In this document: in pieces, positions 41,051-51,196 of the stretch | How positions within the stretch are numbered: position 1 is the first letter of the stretch | Layout: every line of letters begins with the position of its first letter | NCBI RefSeq assembly: GCF_024138715.1 | Contig: NZ_CP092074.1 | Coordinates: forward strand, 3,100,001 to 3,164,000 | Length of the DNA: 64,000 nucleotides | Direction of reading: 5' to 3' | Source of the DNA: Emticicia sp. 21SJ11W-3 | Lineage (GTDB): Bacteria; Bacteroidota; Bacteroidia; Cytophagales; Spirosomataceae | Program-made: the position numbers and the translations under genes | The notes under the pieces: generated by a model | Seen by the model: the letters and a program-made list of their open reading frames with translations, nothing else | Told to the model about the DNA's origin: nothing | Databases searched by the model: none

Positions 41051-42994
41051 CTAGGCTTTTTTAAGCGTAAAATAGAAAGTGCTGCCTTTGCCTTCTTCGC
41101 TTTCCAGCCAGATTTTCCCGCCATTAGCCTGCACAAACTCTTTAATAAGCAATAGCCCCAGCCCGGTGCCTTTTTCGCCATCGGTGCCATAAGCTACATT
41201 GATATTGCTGCGCAAAAACTGCTGCTGCTGCTCGGCGCTTATACCCACACCATTATCATTTACCGAAAAAACTACGAAGTCTTCGTCGACGTCAGAGGCG
41301 GCGTTAACTTCAATACTACCCTCTTTGTGGCTGAACTTAATGGCATTCGATAACAGATTGCGGATGATGAAGTCGAACTGAGAGGCATCGGCATACACCT
41401 GCAGGCCGGCAGGCACATGGTTGCTCAGGTTTAAAGCCTTGGCCCTTGCCTGGTTCATAAGCACATTGATGTTTTTGCTTACAATGGCTTCAGGCTCAAA
41501 CTTTATCATGCTTACGGCAGCCCCCTGCAACTGTATTTTACCCCAGTTCAGTAAAGACGTAAGCACCTCATAAGACGCATCGCATTGTTGTTTCATAATA
41601 CCTACAATCTCTTTGCGTTCGGCGGGGTCCAGTTCATCCAGTTCCATAATGGTCAGCAGTTGAGTCATATTGCCGATTGGCCCGCGGAGGTCGTGCCCGA
41701 TGATAGAAAACAAACGGTCTTTTACCAGATTAGACTCTGCCAGGCGCGCATTCATTGCCTTGGTTGCGCGTGCATTACGCCATACCATAAATGTTACACC
41801 CAGCAGGGCCAGCAATATCAGGCCACTGGCACCAAACCACAGCATCAGTTCATGCTCTTCTCTTTCAAGCCTTGCCGTGCTGGTTATCAGTAAATTTCTG
41901 GCATGCATACCAGACAACTCCTGCTCTTTATTTATGATAAACAGGCTGTCAAGCAAGGCGTGTTGTTGCTCAAGGGCATGCAGGGCTTCGTTATAACGTT
42001 TCTCCTGCCTGTATATCGCGGCCATTGCTTTATAAACCTCGGCCTGCAACCGCTGGTGCGACATCGTCCTGGCTATTCCAAGTGCATAGCTCAGGTGCCC
42101 AAGGCTCTTGTCTGCATCAGATTTCTTTACTATGTCGGCAATTTTTAGCAGTGCCATCACCTGTTCTTCTGGCATCGAAAACTCCTCAGCTTTATCAAGA
42201 GCGGTTTTATGATAGGCCAGGGCGCTGTCGTCGTTGCCTTGCTGGCTAAAGGCGTCACCGGTGCGGGTCAGGTACGTAATATGGTTGCTTACACCCTCCG
42301 GATGACTGCTCTGCTCTATTCCCTTTTTAAAATGTTCAATGGCATTGGCGTGGTCTCCTTCGTTCAGATGCACCCTGCCTATATGTTCCAGAATAGCCGG
42401 ATTCACCTTGCCAACAGGCAGCTCTTTGTTCAGCGCCTCGGCCTGCTTGTAATAACCCAGGGCTTTGGCCGGGTTATTGTTCATTTCTTCAACAGAACCC
42501 AGCTTCAGGTAGCTATGAATCATATCTACGGTGTCTTTTGCACTGATGCTCAGGTCTAAGGCCTTGCGCAGATACGCCGCCGCTTTGGCCACATTGCCGC
42601 CTCTGCTTTCTGCAATGCCCAGTTCGGCGTAGGTGAGCGTCATGTTTTTGCGGTCTTTCAGCTTTGTAAAAATATCGAGCGCAAGCACCAGGTCCTGATG
42701 CGCCGTCGACAATTTGCTGTAAAGGATATTGATAACCCCCAATTGATAAAGGAACATACCCTGAGCCGGCTTGTTATGCAGGTGGGTGGCCAGTTTCAGA
42801 CCCTTGATGGCATAATGCATGGCGGAGTCTGACCGCTTGTTTTCAAAATATCTGCTGATTGATAAATACAGCCGGATTCTGCCGGTGTCGGAACTGCTAT
42901 TTTTAAGCTGACTTTGCAGGCTTGATAAATCGTTCTGGCCAATAACAACGGTAGTAACTAGGAAAAACAAAATAAAATAAAAAAATCTCAACAT
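41051..42994 (-). CDS. TPR-domain sensor histidine kinase
   Basis: A 647-aa protein with a signal peptide (ILFFLVTTVVIGQ). Residues ~30-340 are TPR repeats (AKAAAYLRKALDLS, AIEHFKKGIEQS, ALAYHKTALDKA). A membrane span lies near 385-405 (LMLWFGASGLILLALLGVTFMVW). The kinase core has SIIGHDLRGPIGNMTQ, NLLSNAIKFS, VNDNGVGIS and GTGLGLLLIKEF. This periplasmic TPR kinase layout is common in Bacteroidota. Monocistronic; no response regulator is adjacent. Confidence 0.92.
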   Translation of the reverse strand: MLRFFYFILFFLVTTVVIGQNDLSSLQSQLKNSSSDTGRIRLYLSISRYFENKRSDSAMHYAIKGLKLATHLHNKPAQGMFLYQLGVINILYSKLSTAHQDLVLALDIFTKLKDRKNMTLTYAELGIAESRGGNVAKAAAYLRKALDLSISAKDTVDMIHSYLKLGSVEEMNNNPAKALGYYKQAEALNKELPVGKVNPAILEHIGRVHLNEGDHANAIEHFKKGIEQSSHPEGVSNHITYLTRTGDAFSQQGNDDSALAYHKTALDKAEEFSMPEEQVMALLKIADIVKKSDADKSLGHLSYALGIARTMSHQRLQAEVYKAMAAIYRQEKRYNEALHALEQQHALLDSLFIINKEQELSGMHARNLLITSTARLEREEHELMLWFGASGLILLALLGVTFMVWRNARATKAMNARLAESNLVKDRLFSIIGHDLRGPIGNMTQLLTIMELDELDPAERKEIVGIMKQQCDASYEVLTSLLNWGKIQLQGAAVSMIKFEPEAIVSKNINVLMNQARAKALNLSNHVPAGLQVYADASQFDFIIRNLLSNAIKFSHKEGSIEVNAASDVDEDFVVFSVNDNGVGISAEQQQQFLRSNINVAYGTDGEKGTGLGLLLIKEFVQANGGKIWLESEEGKGSTFYFTLKKA

Positions 42995-43855
42995 CAGGCG
43001 CGTTTTTCTGGTTAGGGTAGGTTCAAAATTAATAAAAATATGCTTGCGCTAACGGCCGGAGCAATTTTTTTGGGATTCACATGGCTATTTAGCGCTTAAA
43101 AAACAATTAAGCGGTGCTGTTTGACAATCAGGTTACTTGTCAATAAAACTCACTCAAATAACCTGCCAAATTATAGTTTTGAAGCAACAATCAATAAAAA
43201 AAAGCTGGAAGTGATACAGAAATTCCTTTCAACGCAAGGTAGCCTGGCCAGCGTTTTACAAGCACCTGCAAGGCAGAAATCACCCCGGCCTGATTACGGA
43301 TTGAGTTTTGGCGGGCAAGGTAGACGCCTCAAATTCAAGCGCACCCATGCCCCATGCGCCAATAAAACACAGTGGCTCAACCGATTGAGCGAGTTCTCCT
43401 GCCTGCAGTTGCACGCCAGCCAGATGTTAATCAGTTCATTACCGTATTGATCAGGCAGCGAATCTGCCAGTAAACATGGCAAGCCTCTAAAGGTATTGGC
43501 TTGGTGTAAATCAGGAATGATATTTCATTCATTGAAGGCAAATAACGCACTTAATGCAGGAAATTTTGAATATAACATTTAACATGAAAAAAACTTGATT
43601 CTATTTGTAAACAGCAGAAACTAACCAATTTGTACAATTCTTGTTAAATGAAGACAGAGTTTTATAAGAAAAAAACTAAAAGAAAAGCGGTAATTAGGCT
43701 CAAAAAGGTACTAGATTAAAAAACTATTTTTTATTAAAACTATTAATTACTGAAATACAAAGTAGTTTTTTAAAATCTAATTAAAAGGAGGAAACTTAAT
43801 TAAAAAACCAATCAATTAGATAAAATTTAACTTTAGCTTTACTCACATTTGGTCC
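42995..43855. other. AT-rich intergenic region
   Basis: About 860 bp. The first half has a low-quality ORF (43121-43450) with no convincing support; the second half is very AT-rich. The boundary with the XRE/ImmA/PIN trio suggests a foreign insertion. Confidence 0.45.
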
Positions 43856-44392
43856 TTACTCCAGATTAATCTTCCTACATACATAATCTTCAATAGTTTT
43901 TACAGGCAGTTTTTGACCAGCAGCATGCGTTCTGGACAGAAAAGTATTACACTCTACATTTGTCATTTTTCCTGTCTTAAATGCTTCGCATAAAAAATCC
44001 ATTGTAGTTAGATACTTAAGTTTGTGCATATCACAATACCTTTTAATATCTTTAAGATTACTACTTGCCAAAATATTGTCCGAATATCTAACAACAGCCA
44101 TGCAAGCACTCTCACCATCGCCCCTAAACTCAAGTTTCTTTAGTCGAAAATACTCTTTTTTTATTATTTCATTATCTTCAGGAAAAGGAAAGAGTTCAAA
44201 CAATTTAAAATTAATAAGATTATCAATCTCAGTTTTTCTTTTGGGCATTATAGACAATTCATTATAAACTTTATCCAATATCTTTATTGGATACGGAAAT
44301 ATATGAGGTAATATAGTTACATATCCCCCAACAATGAAATGCGATACTACGTCAGCATCAATTAAAATAATTTTAATGGTTGATTTCATCAT
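43856..44392 (-). CDS. PIN-like nuclease toxin candidate
   Basis: About 178 aa from ATG at 44392 (MMKSTIKIILIDADVV); an ATG 21 bp upstream overlaps more of the previous gene. PIN-fold acids are visible: IDAD at the start, Glu in RGDGESACMAVV, and an Asp in the SSNLKDI region. PIN toxins cleave RNA with Mg or Mn. It overlaps the end of the ImmA/IrrE gene by about 20 bp, so the two are coupled. Strongly AT-rich, like the two upstream genes. Confidence 0.75.
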   Translation of the reverse strand: MMKSTIKIILIDADVVSHFIVGGYVTILPHIFPYPIKILDKVYNELSIMPKRKTEIDNLINFKLFELFPFPEDNEIIKKEYFRLKKLEFRGDGESACMAVVRYSDNILASSNLKDIKRYCDMHKLKYLTTMDFLCEAFKTGKMTNVECNTFLSRTHAAGQKLPVKTIEDYVCRKINLE

Positions 44393-45134
44393 CTTGAAAT
44401 TCAACACTTTCAATTGGAAGTCCTAACGCTGTCATTATACTATAATAATGATTTTCAGATATCTTTCCTTGCTCATATAGATTATGGGCAAGTTCACCAT
44501 AATTACCTACAACAGATTCTGCTGCACTTTTTTCATAGAGATATGGAGAATATCCATATGCAACTGCAGTAGATTTAATAGATTTTTCAAATTTTTCAGC
44601 TTGAATCCCAACCAAAAAGCCTAATTCTTTTAGTCTAACAAGCAAAGCACTTCTGGAACAATTAAACATCTGTTCAATCCTTAAAATCGTACCTATTGAT
44701 ATGCTTTCACGTATTATTTCTTCATCAGGAATATTAGCGCGGATTGCATCTTCCGGTAACAAAAAATAAGAAGCAAAAACATCAGCATTATACTCTTCCC
44801 TATCTTTTTTATTAAAAGAGCCTACTTCACATATCCTACTTTGAAAATTGGTTTGAATATATAGATGGTATAATTCATGACAAATAGTGAAATTCTGGTG
44901 ACCTAACGACTTATCCGAATTAATCATAATAAACCGATGGGTTTCGCCTTCCTGCTCAATTTTTATTGCCATTCCAGAAAAATTCTCACTCATCGGCCTA
45001 AACAATGTAAGCACTTGAAGTTTCAACAATAGTGCTTTTAGCTGAATAGGTTCAGTCTGTCCATAACCCAATTTAGTCCTGAAACTTACGGCTTCTTTTT
45101 CTAGAATAATTTTATTCGATACCAATCGTTTCAT
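44373..45134 (-). CDS. ImmA/IrrE-family metallopeptidase (COG2856)
   Basis: A 253-aa protein with the zinc-peptidase motif HELYHLYIQ (HExxH) and a downstream DVFASYFLLPEDAI block, both characteristic. ImmA cleaves a phage repressor and IrrE acts in stress response; here the likely target is the XRE protein encoded just upstream (23-bp overlap). A winged-helix-like region follows (~155-190). It is sandwiched between an XRE and a PIN gene. Confidence 0.88.
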   Translation of the reverse strand: MKRLVSNKIILEKEAVSFRTKLGYGQTEPIQLKALLLKLQVLTLFRPMSENFSGMAIKIEQEGETHRFIMINSDKSLGHQNFTICHELYHLYIQTNFQSRICEVGSFNKKDREEYNADVFASYFLLPEDAIRANIPDEEIIRESISIGTILRIEQMFNCSRSALLVRLKELGFLVGIQAEKFEKSIKSTAVAYGYSPYLYEKSAAESVVGNYGELAHNLYEQGKISENHYYSIMTALGLPIESVEFQDDEINH

Positions 45135-45474
45135 CTTTCATTGCAGTTTTCATGTGAAGATAATTACGAACGATTTCACGGAAATTAGCAATTTGCTTAA
45201 CATCTTCATCCGTTAAATAGGAAGCTCTAAATGCAAAAGCGATATTGGCCTGCTGATTAGCACTATCTTCCTCATATAAATCATACCCATCTATGCCAAA
45301 CAATGCTGAAACTTTTGAAATAACTTCAGTCGGAATGCTTCTTTTGCCTGTTTCGTAGTAGCTAATAACTGCATGAGAAACACTTAGATACTCCGCAAGC
45401 TTTTCTTGACTTAGACCAAATTGCTCTCTAAATCGACGGATATTATCGCCAATAATGCTATTTAGTGTTGTCAT
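45112..45474 (-). CDS. XRE-family regulator of the ImmA/PIN trio
   Basis: About 120 aa from the fourth ORF Met (MTTLNSIIGDNIRRFREQ). Helix-turn-helix at ~15-60 (LSQEKLAEYLSVSHAVISYYETGKR). The start fits a -7 box TAATTTTG at 45494-45501. It probably autorepresses the three-gene operon and is the substrate of the ImmA-like peptidase. The C-terminal ~55 residues are helical. Confidence 0.82.
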   Translation of the reverse strand: MTTLNSIIGDNIRRFREQFGLSQEKLAEYLSVSHAVISYYETGKRSIPTEVISKVSALFGIDGYDLYEEDSANQQANIAFAFRASYLTDEDVKQIANFREIVRNYLHMKTAMKDETIGIE

Positions 45475-45493
45475 ATGTTTCAATGTTTTGTTA

Positions 45494-45501
45494 CAAAATT
45501 A
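45494..45501 (-). promoter_or_regulatory. -7 promoter box of the XRE/ImmA/PIN operon
   Basis: TAATTTTG on the minus strand matches TAnnTTTG exactly, about 20 bp before the chosen XRE start. Confidence 0.55.
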
Positions 45502-45561
45502 CAAAAAACATCTATTTTCTACAAGTTTTTTAACAGTTGAATTATAATTATAGATAAAACA

Positions 45562-45930
45562 TCAATCCTCCCTCACCTCCTCACCAAACTGCAAAAGGTA
45601 GCCGTTGTTGTCATAAACGGCAAATTCACGCATGCCGTAGCTGAAAGTCTCAGGCGCATAGCAGACCTGGGCTTTGGCCTTCAGTTTTTCCCAAAGTGCA
45701 TCTACCTGCGTTGTATGAAAATAAAAACTACCCGTAAACACAGGCTTACTGAATGCCCTATGCGCAAAGGGCAAAGATAACATCAAAGATACCTCATCTT
45801 TACTGACTGACGCCCACCCTGATGCAGCCTCGTAGTTGTCAATGCCGAAACCCAGCACCTCTGTATAAAACTGTAGGGTTTCTTCCATTTCTTCGGTGTA
45901 TAGCACCGGCCTCAGCAATTGTAGTGTCAT
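45562..45930 (-). CDS. VOC-family (glyoxalase-like) protein
   Basis: A 122-aa vicinal-oxygen-chelate fold protein: LRPVLYTEEMEETLQFYTEVLGF at the start and REFAVYDNNGYLLQFGEE at the end, the classic paired beta-alpha-beta-beta-beta modules with the terminal metal Glu in LQFGEE. These are often lyases, dioxygenases or antibiotic-binding proteins; no specific role is visible. It follows the membrane-protein gene by 3 bp. Confidence 0.85.
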   Translation of the reverse strand: MTLQLLRPVLYTEEMEETLQFYTEVLGFGIDNYEAASGWASVSKDEVSLMLSLPFAHRAFSKPVFTGSFYFHTTQVDALWEKLKAKAQVCYAPETFSYGMREFAVYDNNGYLLQFGEEVRED

Positions 45931-45933
45931 CTG

Positions 45934-46557
45934 TCAGTTCCTGGCTTTCTTAGGTGGTTCAAAATCTTCCGGTGTGGCCACGTATTCAAGCCCCAGCACC
46001 CAGATTATCAAAAAAACATAGCTTATCTTTTGTGCTATGGGCAACGCTACCAGCCATATACTGGCATAATAAAGAAAAGCATTCAGATAAAGGAAAAACA
46101 GGCAGATAAAAGCATTGAGCTTTAGCAGCCGCAGGCGCGACCTGAGCACAAAAACAAACAAATAAAACATGGCCAGCATACCAAACACACAGGCAATGCT
46201 AACGGCGATGTCATGATAACGCGTAATGGCCCCGAAAGCAAAAACAAAAGAAGCCACACCACCATAACGGATAATGAATGAGGCCCCCCGGTGAGGTATT
46301 TTGGCTGCTACCCTGTAAAAAAACGCCCCAAACCCCACACACATACAAAACATACCGGCAAAGGCCCACCGCTGACCCGGATTGGCCACGCCATTGATAC
46401 CGGTATCGCCAAAAAGGCTGCACAGGTAATTGTCAGCAAAACTATAACCAACAGAGGTTGCACTAGCCTGCGAGCCGCCCGGATAAAGCGATACGGCTAT
46501 GCCCAGAAAGACCAGAGCCAACGCCAGAAAAATAGTAACCAAGTGTTTCTGAACCAT
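45934..46557 (-). CDS. Multi-span membrane protein (DUF998-like)
   Basis: A 207-aa protein with about six hydrophobic segments, including ITIFLALALVFLGIAVSLYPGG-like N-terminal span and FSFADNYLCSLFGDTG-type loop. The end is basic. Similar to DUF998-like membrane proteins by topology only. Cotranscribed with the VOC gene (3 bp apart). Confidence 0.6.
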   Translation of the reverse strand: MVQKHLVTIFLALALVFLGIAVSLYPGGSQASATSVGYSFADNYLCSLFGDTGINGVANPGQRWAFAGMFCMCVGFGAFFYRVAAKIPHRGASFIIRYGGVASFVFAFGAITRYHDIAVSIACVFGMLAMFYLFVFVLRSRLRLLKLNAFICLFFLYLNAFLYYASIWLVALPIAQKISYVFLIIWVLGLEYVATPEDFEPPKKARN

Positions 46558-46759
46558 GTATGAGGTTTTTTGGGATGAATATCGACATTTTTAAGACAAA
46601 CTTATTGATAATGCCACACATTTTATAAAAACAGATATAAACCAAACCAAAAACCGTGAACCAAAGTGTATTTTGTGTACCCGGCGGCCAAAACCTTGCC
46701 GCCGGATATAAGAAAACACCAGGCCACACGGTTAAAAATGAACGCTGCAACTGATGCGG

Positions 46760-49700
46760 TTAATACCCCCCACCCGCGCGGATATCGCCGTTATTATTGC
46801 TGATTTTCTTTTCGATGGTCTCCAGGCGTTCCAGGTGTTTCAGGAATCGGCTATTGGTGGCAATCTCGGTCAGTGCCAGCAGTTGGTTACGGTTTACGTC
46901 CAGATTAGTGGCCTGTGTCATCCGGATGGCGTTCATCTGCCCCGCCAACACTCCGGCGGTCTCTTCCGAAACAGATTTGATAGATCCTGACAAAGAGTTG
47001 GGGTTGGTACCTTTGCCGAAGGCATCGGTAAAGCCCATTTCTTCAAACATCTGGTTAGCCGCTTCAAGGCCCTTCACATATTCTTCTGGTTTACCTTCAA
47101 TGTTCTTGTTAAACCTGGTCAGGTCGTCAATGATAGACTGGTCGCCCAAAGCTCCGTATGAATCCATCATTTCTTTTTCAAGTTGATTGAAATTCTCTTT
47201 AAATAAGGCACTGAAAAGCAATTTGGCTGTCATATCGGCAATAACATTACCAACTGTTTTGCTGAAAGCATTGGCCGCATCTTCGCCCGATTTAAATGCG
47301 TTTACCAGGCTATCACGGATAGAATCTCCCAGTTTACCGGTCAGTTCCAGAATACCCTCTCTCATTTGCTGTGCCGACTGCTCCATGGCATCGCCATAAT
47401 CCAGCGCCGTTTGTACCAGCTGTTTGGTGTTGTCGTCCAACTGCCCATTGGCAATCAGCGCCTTGGCCATATCTGCATTAATGGTCTTCCAACCGTCGGC
47501 ACCGGTTTTCACCAGTTCAGGATACTGTTCAAGCAGCCCGCCGTAAATGTCCTTTTTCTTTTTTGAGAATAAACTGGCCACACCGCCGACAATTGCCCCA
47601 ACACCAGCACCGATTGCCGTACCAAGCGGACCAAAGATTGAACCCACAATGGCACCTGCCGAAGCCCCCTGCCCGATTAGCTTACCCGCCGACTGACCGT
47701 CTATTACGTCTTTCTGGCCTTTTTTGGCTTTACCCTCATTTAGTTTTCCAATAGCCGCCTGAAACTTCATCTGTGCATCCTGATACTGCTTTGCCCCGGC
47801 TTTTATCTTTGACTCTATGTCGTCCATGAACATATTGCCCTCTTTCTTGTAGCCTTGGCCAATGTTTTTGTTCAGGGCAAGTGCATACTGGTTCTCATAG
47901 GCTACGCGCTCCTGAGCAAACTTTCTTTCCTGCTCGGCGCGTTTCCTGTTCGACTCCATGATGGTACTTATCATGCTGATTACATTCTGCACAGCCGAGG
48001 CAAAATCCTGCAAGCCGGGCTTAAAACCTTCCGGTGAAAATGCTTTCTGGATAGTCTTCTGAACATTCGTGATTTCGCCCGACAAACCCGTCAGTAGCCC
48101 TCCTATCTCGCCAGTAGCTCCTCCGGCATCCTTCAAGGCATTCCCCAGCGCACCCACACTATCAGCAATAGCCTTCCAGTTTTTCTGGCTTTCTTCCACA
48201 TGCTTCTTTTCAGCCTCTTTTACGGCTTTTAGCTGGGCATCATACTCGGCCGATTTCTCTGCACCTTTATCTTTCAGAATCTTAAGTTTTTCACGCTCGG
48301 CATTCAGCACAATTTGGGTCTCTTCGTTGCTTGTGTCTTTAATCTTCTTGGTTAAAGCCTCAAACTCCTTCGATTTCACCACAGTTTTGGCCTTATTATC
48401 AGCCAGTTCTTTCTCTTCATTGGTTTTTAACAATTCAGATTGTTGCAGATATGCCTCACTCTGCTTGTCGGTATACTGGCTTTCCAGCTCCACGCGGCGG
48501 TCAAAATATTTCTTTTTTATCTTCAGTTGCTCTTCTTCCGAGCCAATCAGAGAAGACATGAAACCAACCAGCTCTTCATGTCTGCGTTTTTGGGCCTCGT
48601 TAATCTGCTCATCAAGCTCTTTCAGCTTGGCTGCCTTCTCCTTATCATCAGTTACTGTACTACCGACAACATCTTTTTCATTATTCAACCTTGAAATCTT
48701 CTCGGTCTCACTTTGCGCATCCTGAAGCATTTTAGTAACCTGCGCCTTAAAAGCATCCAGAGCAGCGGGGTCTAACTCAATTTTTGCTTTTAGAATAATA
48801 AGTTTATCTTTTTCATCAGCAGTGGCAGTTTTACTTTTTATTTTGGCTTCAAGCACGGCAATTTCTTGTTTCAGGTAGTTCTTAAACCCCTCACCTGCAT
48901 CTTTCAGGTCTTTAAACTGCTCGTCAGCAGCCTCCTTGCCATACTCTTTCTGCCATTTGGCATAGAGTTCATATTGGATTTTTTTGTTATCCAACTCACT
49001 CTGATAAGCCTTTACAGACTCGCTCTGAAGTTTTTTCAGATGCTGCTTATCCTCATCAGTACCCTTATTGTTTTTTATCTTTGCCTCTAAGTCGGCAATC
49101 TGTTTGTCGAGAAAATCCTTATAACTATTACCCGTCTTCAGTAATTCTTCAAACTCCAGGTCAGCTGACGCTTTGCCCAACTCGTTTATCTGTTTGTAAT
49201 AATCCTGATACTGCTTTTTCTTTTCTTCAAGCGTTTGTTCGAAGGTTTTTGGAGTAACTAACTTGCTTACTTCTTCAGCTTTTTTATCAGCACTAATTTT
49301 TTTCTCTTTAAGAGCAGCAATTTTAGGCTCATCATTTTTATTAAATGGATTCAGTTTTTTGAGAAGGTCGTCTGCTTTTTTACTGACATCTTTCCAATAT
49401 TCTAAGGAGCCAAAAGGAGCGGCCGCACGTCCTGAACCTTCACCGGTTATAGCAGCACGCTTTTTTTGAAGCGCAGCAATCTGTTTCTCAAAATTTATTG
49501 CTTCCCTTCGGGTTGTACTATTTTGTTGTCTTTTATTTCGTAATCGTTGAATTTCCTCGTCATAATATTGAATACTGTCTCTAGCGACTTTTTTAACAGT
49601 CTCTCCCTCTTGTTGTTTTAAAGCAATTTTCTTTTTTAATTGCTCTTGAAGTTCTATTTCATCTTTAACTATTTGTTCATTTAATTGCTTTTGGTCTTGA

Positions 49701-51160
49701 CGATTTAGTTCCGATCCATCGGGCCCTGGTAAAATAAGATAATTAAAAAGCTTTTCTCCCCACCCAATATCATTCTTATTATTTTCAGCATCCGATTTTC
49801 GCTGTACACTATCATCATATTGTTTAATAAGTGCATTAATCTCAATCTGTCTTCTTCTTGCTGCTATATAGTTCTCAATTATTTTTGTTCCTTCAGCAGT
49901 GGCGATATTTTCTTGATTGAGCGCGCTTAATTGGTCAGGAGATATATCAATCAGTTCCTGCAATTTTCTGTTGCGCTCGTCTCTACTTATATTTTCATTA
50001 TTTATTTGAGAGGTAAGCAATTCAATTTGCCCAATTTCAGACGCAATTTCCTTCCTGCCGTTTTCCATTGCTTCTGTATATCTTTCTTGCGCTTTTTCAG
50101 TTTCACTCAATTCATCTCCATAACCAATAAAAAGAGCAATCAAGGTTGCTAAAGTAGTAGCTGCCAGAACGTAAGGATTGGCCTTTGTAGTTAAATTATA
50201 AAAGGCCTGAGCATCTCCTGCACTTCGTATAGACGCAGCAAGGCTTAACCACGCCATAGCATTTATTCGAAGTGAGTTTAAGGCTGTTCCAGCTTGAAAT
50301 GCACTAGTTATAATCAAAGCAGCCTTATATTGTCCATAAATAGCAATAAGGAAGCCTAGTATCTTCGAAACAGACTGGTAATTTTCTACAAGTGCAGTAA
50401 CTCCCTTTACTGCAACATTTAATATACCGCTTTGCTGCTGTGCTAAACCATTAAACATGCCATCTAAAGCAGCCTTTAAACCAGTTATTAAACCAGCAAG
50501 AGACTCCGATTCTGTTTGCAAAACTCCATAAAATACACCTCCTGTATTTGTCATTCTTTCAAATGCATGCTGTACATCTGCAAACCCAATTTTACCTGCA
50601 TCAGCAAATGCATTTATTTCGCCGACATCTACTTGTAATATTCTGGCCAGTTCCTCATAAACTGGAATATTTTTACTAGCCAAATAAGATAATTCACCAG
50701 CCGTTACTGTACTATTTTCTCTTAATTTTCCATACATTTCAGATAGCTCATTAATTGGCGTGGCCGTGCCCAACGCCACATTACCCAGCATCTGTAAATC
50801 AGCCATTGCAGTTTTGGCATTTGCGCCAAAGGAGATTAACTTTTGTGCCCCATCAGCAATATCTTTTAAATCAAATGGTGATTGAGCAGCCATAGATAAA
50901 ACATCTGCCATAAGTAAATTTGCCTCTGCGTTACTCTTTAAAGTATTTGCAAATTCACCTTCCATCTGCCTCATTTCTCCTCTAACTTTCACAATAGCTG
51001 AAGCAACAGAGTCTATTGCTTCTATGGCATCATTAGCCTCAGTTATCTTAGAAAAAATAGAGCTCCCACTATTCAAACCTTTGATATTATCCTCAATATC
51101 TTTCAACGTTCTATTAAACTGGGCGGCATCAATTGACGCCGTAAATTGTAGATTTGCCAT
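46760..51160 (-). CDS. Orphan phage tape measure protein
   Basis: A 1466-aa protein. Residues ~60-200 are the tape-measure N-terminal domain (LMADVLSMAAQSPFDLKDI, AQKLISFGANAKTA, LGTATPINELSEMYGKL). Hydrophobic segments follow near 270-345 (VLAATTLATLIALFIGYG), then a long coiled-coil region (~370-1080) of Lys/Glu-rich helices, and a Gly-rich hydrophobic stretch at ~1195-1230 (GSIFGPLGTAIGAGVGAIVGG). It is alone: the upstream neighbour is a + strand gene and the downstream one a membrane protein. In phages this gene is normally next to Dit and Tal, which here are 35 kb away. The N-terminal third is visibly more AT-rich than the rest. Confidence 0.88.
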   Translation of the reverse strand: MANLQFTASIDAAQFNRTLKDIEDNIKGLNSGSSIFSKITEANDAIEAIDSVASAIVKVRGEMRQMEGEFANTLKSNAEANLLMADVLSMAAQSPFDLKDIADGAQKLISFGANAKTAMADLQMLGNVALGTATPINELSEMYGKLRENSTVTAGELSYLASKNIPVYEELARILQVDVGEINAFADAGKIGFADVQHAFERMTNTGGVFYGVLQTESESLAGLITGLKAALDGMFNGLAQQQSGILNVAVKGVTALVENYQSVSKILGFLIAIYGQYKAALIITSAFQAGTALNSLRINAMAWLSLAASIRSAGDAQAFYNLTTKANPYVLAATTLATLIALFIGYGDELSETEKAQERYTEAMENGRKEIASEIGQIELLTSQINNENISRDERNRKLQELIDISPDQLSALNQENIATAEGTKIIENYIAARRRQIEINALIKQYDDSVQRKSDAENNKNDIGWGEKLFNYLILPGPDGSELNRQDQKQLNEQIVKDEIELQEQLKKKIALKQQEGETVKKVARDSIQYYDEEIQRLRNKRQQNSTTRREAINFEKQIAALQKKRAAITGEGSGRAAAPFGSLEYWKDVSKKADDLLKKLNPFNKNDEPKIAALKEKKISADKKAEEVSKLVTPKTFEQTLEEKKKQYQDYYKQINELGKASADLEFEELLKTGNSYKDFLDKQIADLEAKIKNNKGTDEDKQHLKKLQSESVKAYQSELDNKKIQYELYAKWQKEYGKEAADEQFKDLKDAGEGFKNYLKQEIAVLEAKIKSKTATADEKDKLIILKAKIELDPAALDAFKAQVTKMLQDAQSETEKISRLNNEKDVVGSTVTDDKEKAAKLKELDEQINEAQKRRHEELVGFMSSLIGSEEEQLKIKKKYFDRRVELESQYTDKQSEAYLQQSELLKTNEEKELADNKAKTVVKSKEFEALTKKIKDTSNEETQIVLNAEREKLKILKDKGAEKSAEYDAQLKAVKEAEKKHVEESQKNWKAIADSVGALGNALKDAGGATGEIGGLLTGLSGEITNVQKTIQKAFSPEGFKPGLQDFASAVQNVISMISTIMESNRKRAEQERKFAQERVAYENQYALALNKNIGQGYKKEGNMFMDDIESKIKAGAKQYQDAQMKFQAAIGKLNEGKAKKGQKDVIDGQSAGKLIGQGASAGAIVGSIFGPLGTAIGAGVGAIVGGVASLFSKKKKDIYGGLLEQYPELVKTGADGWKTINADMAKALIANGQLDDNTKQLVQTALDYGDAMEQSAQQMREGILELTGKLGDSIRDSLVNAFKSGEDAANAFSKTVGNVIADMTAKLLFSALFKENFNQLEKEMMDSYGALGDQSIIDDLTRFNKNIEGKPEEYVKGLEAANQMFEEMGFTDAFGKGTNPNSLSGSIKSVSEETAGVLAGQMNAIRMTQATNLDVNRNQLLALTEIATNSRFLKHLERLETIEKKISNNNGDIRAGGGY

Positions 51161-51196
51161 CTTGCAGAAATTGTTGTGTTGGATTTTTTATATCAA

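Noticed and set aside
43121-43450. ORF of 109 aa after the TPR kinase gene
   Set aside because: The N-terminal part resembles nothing clear, the rest is Arg/Pro-rich frame noise, and there is no plausible ribosome-binding site.
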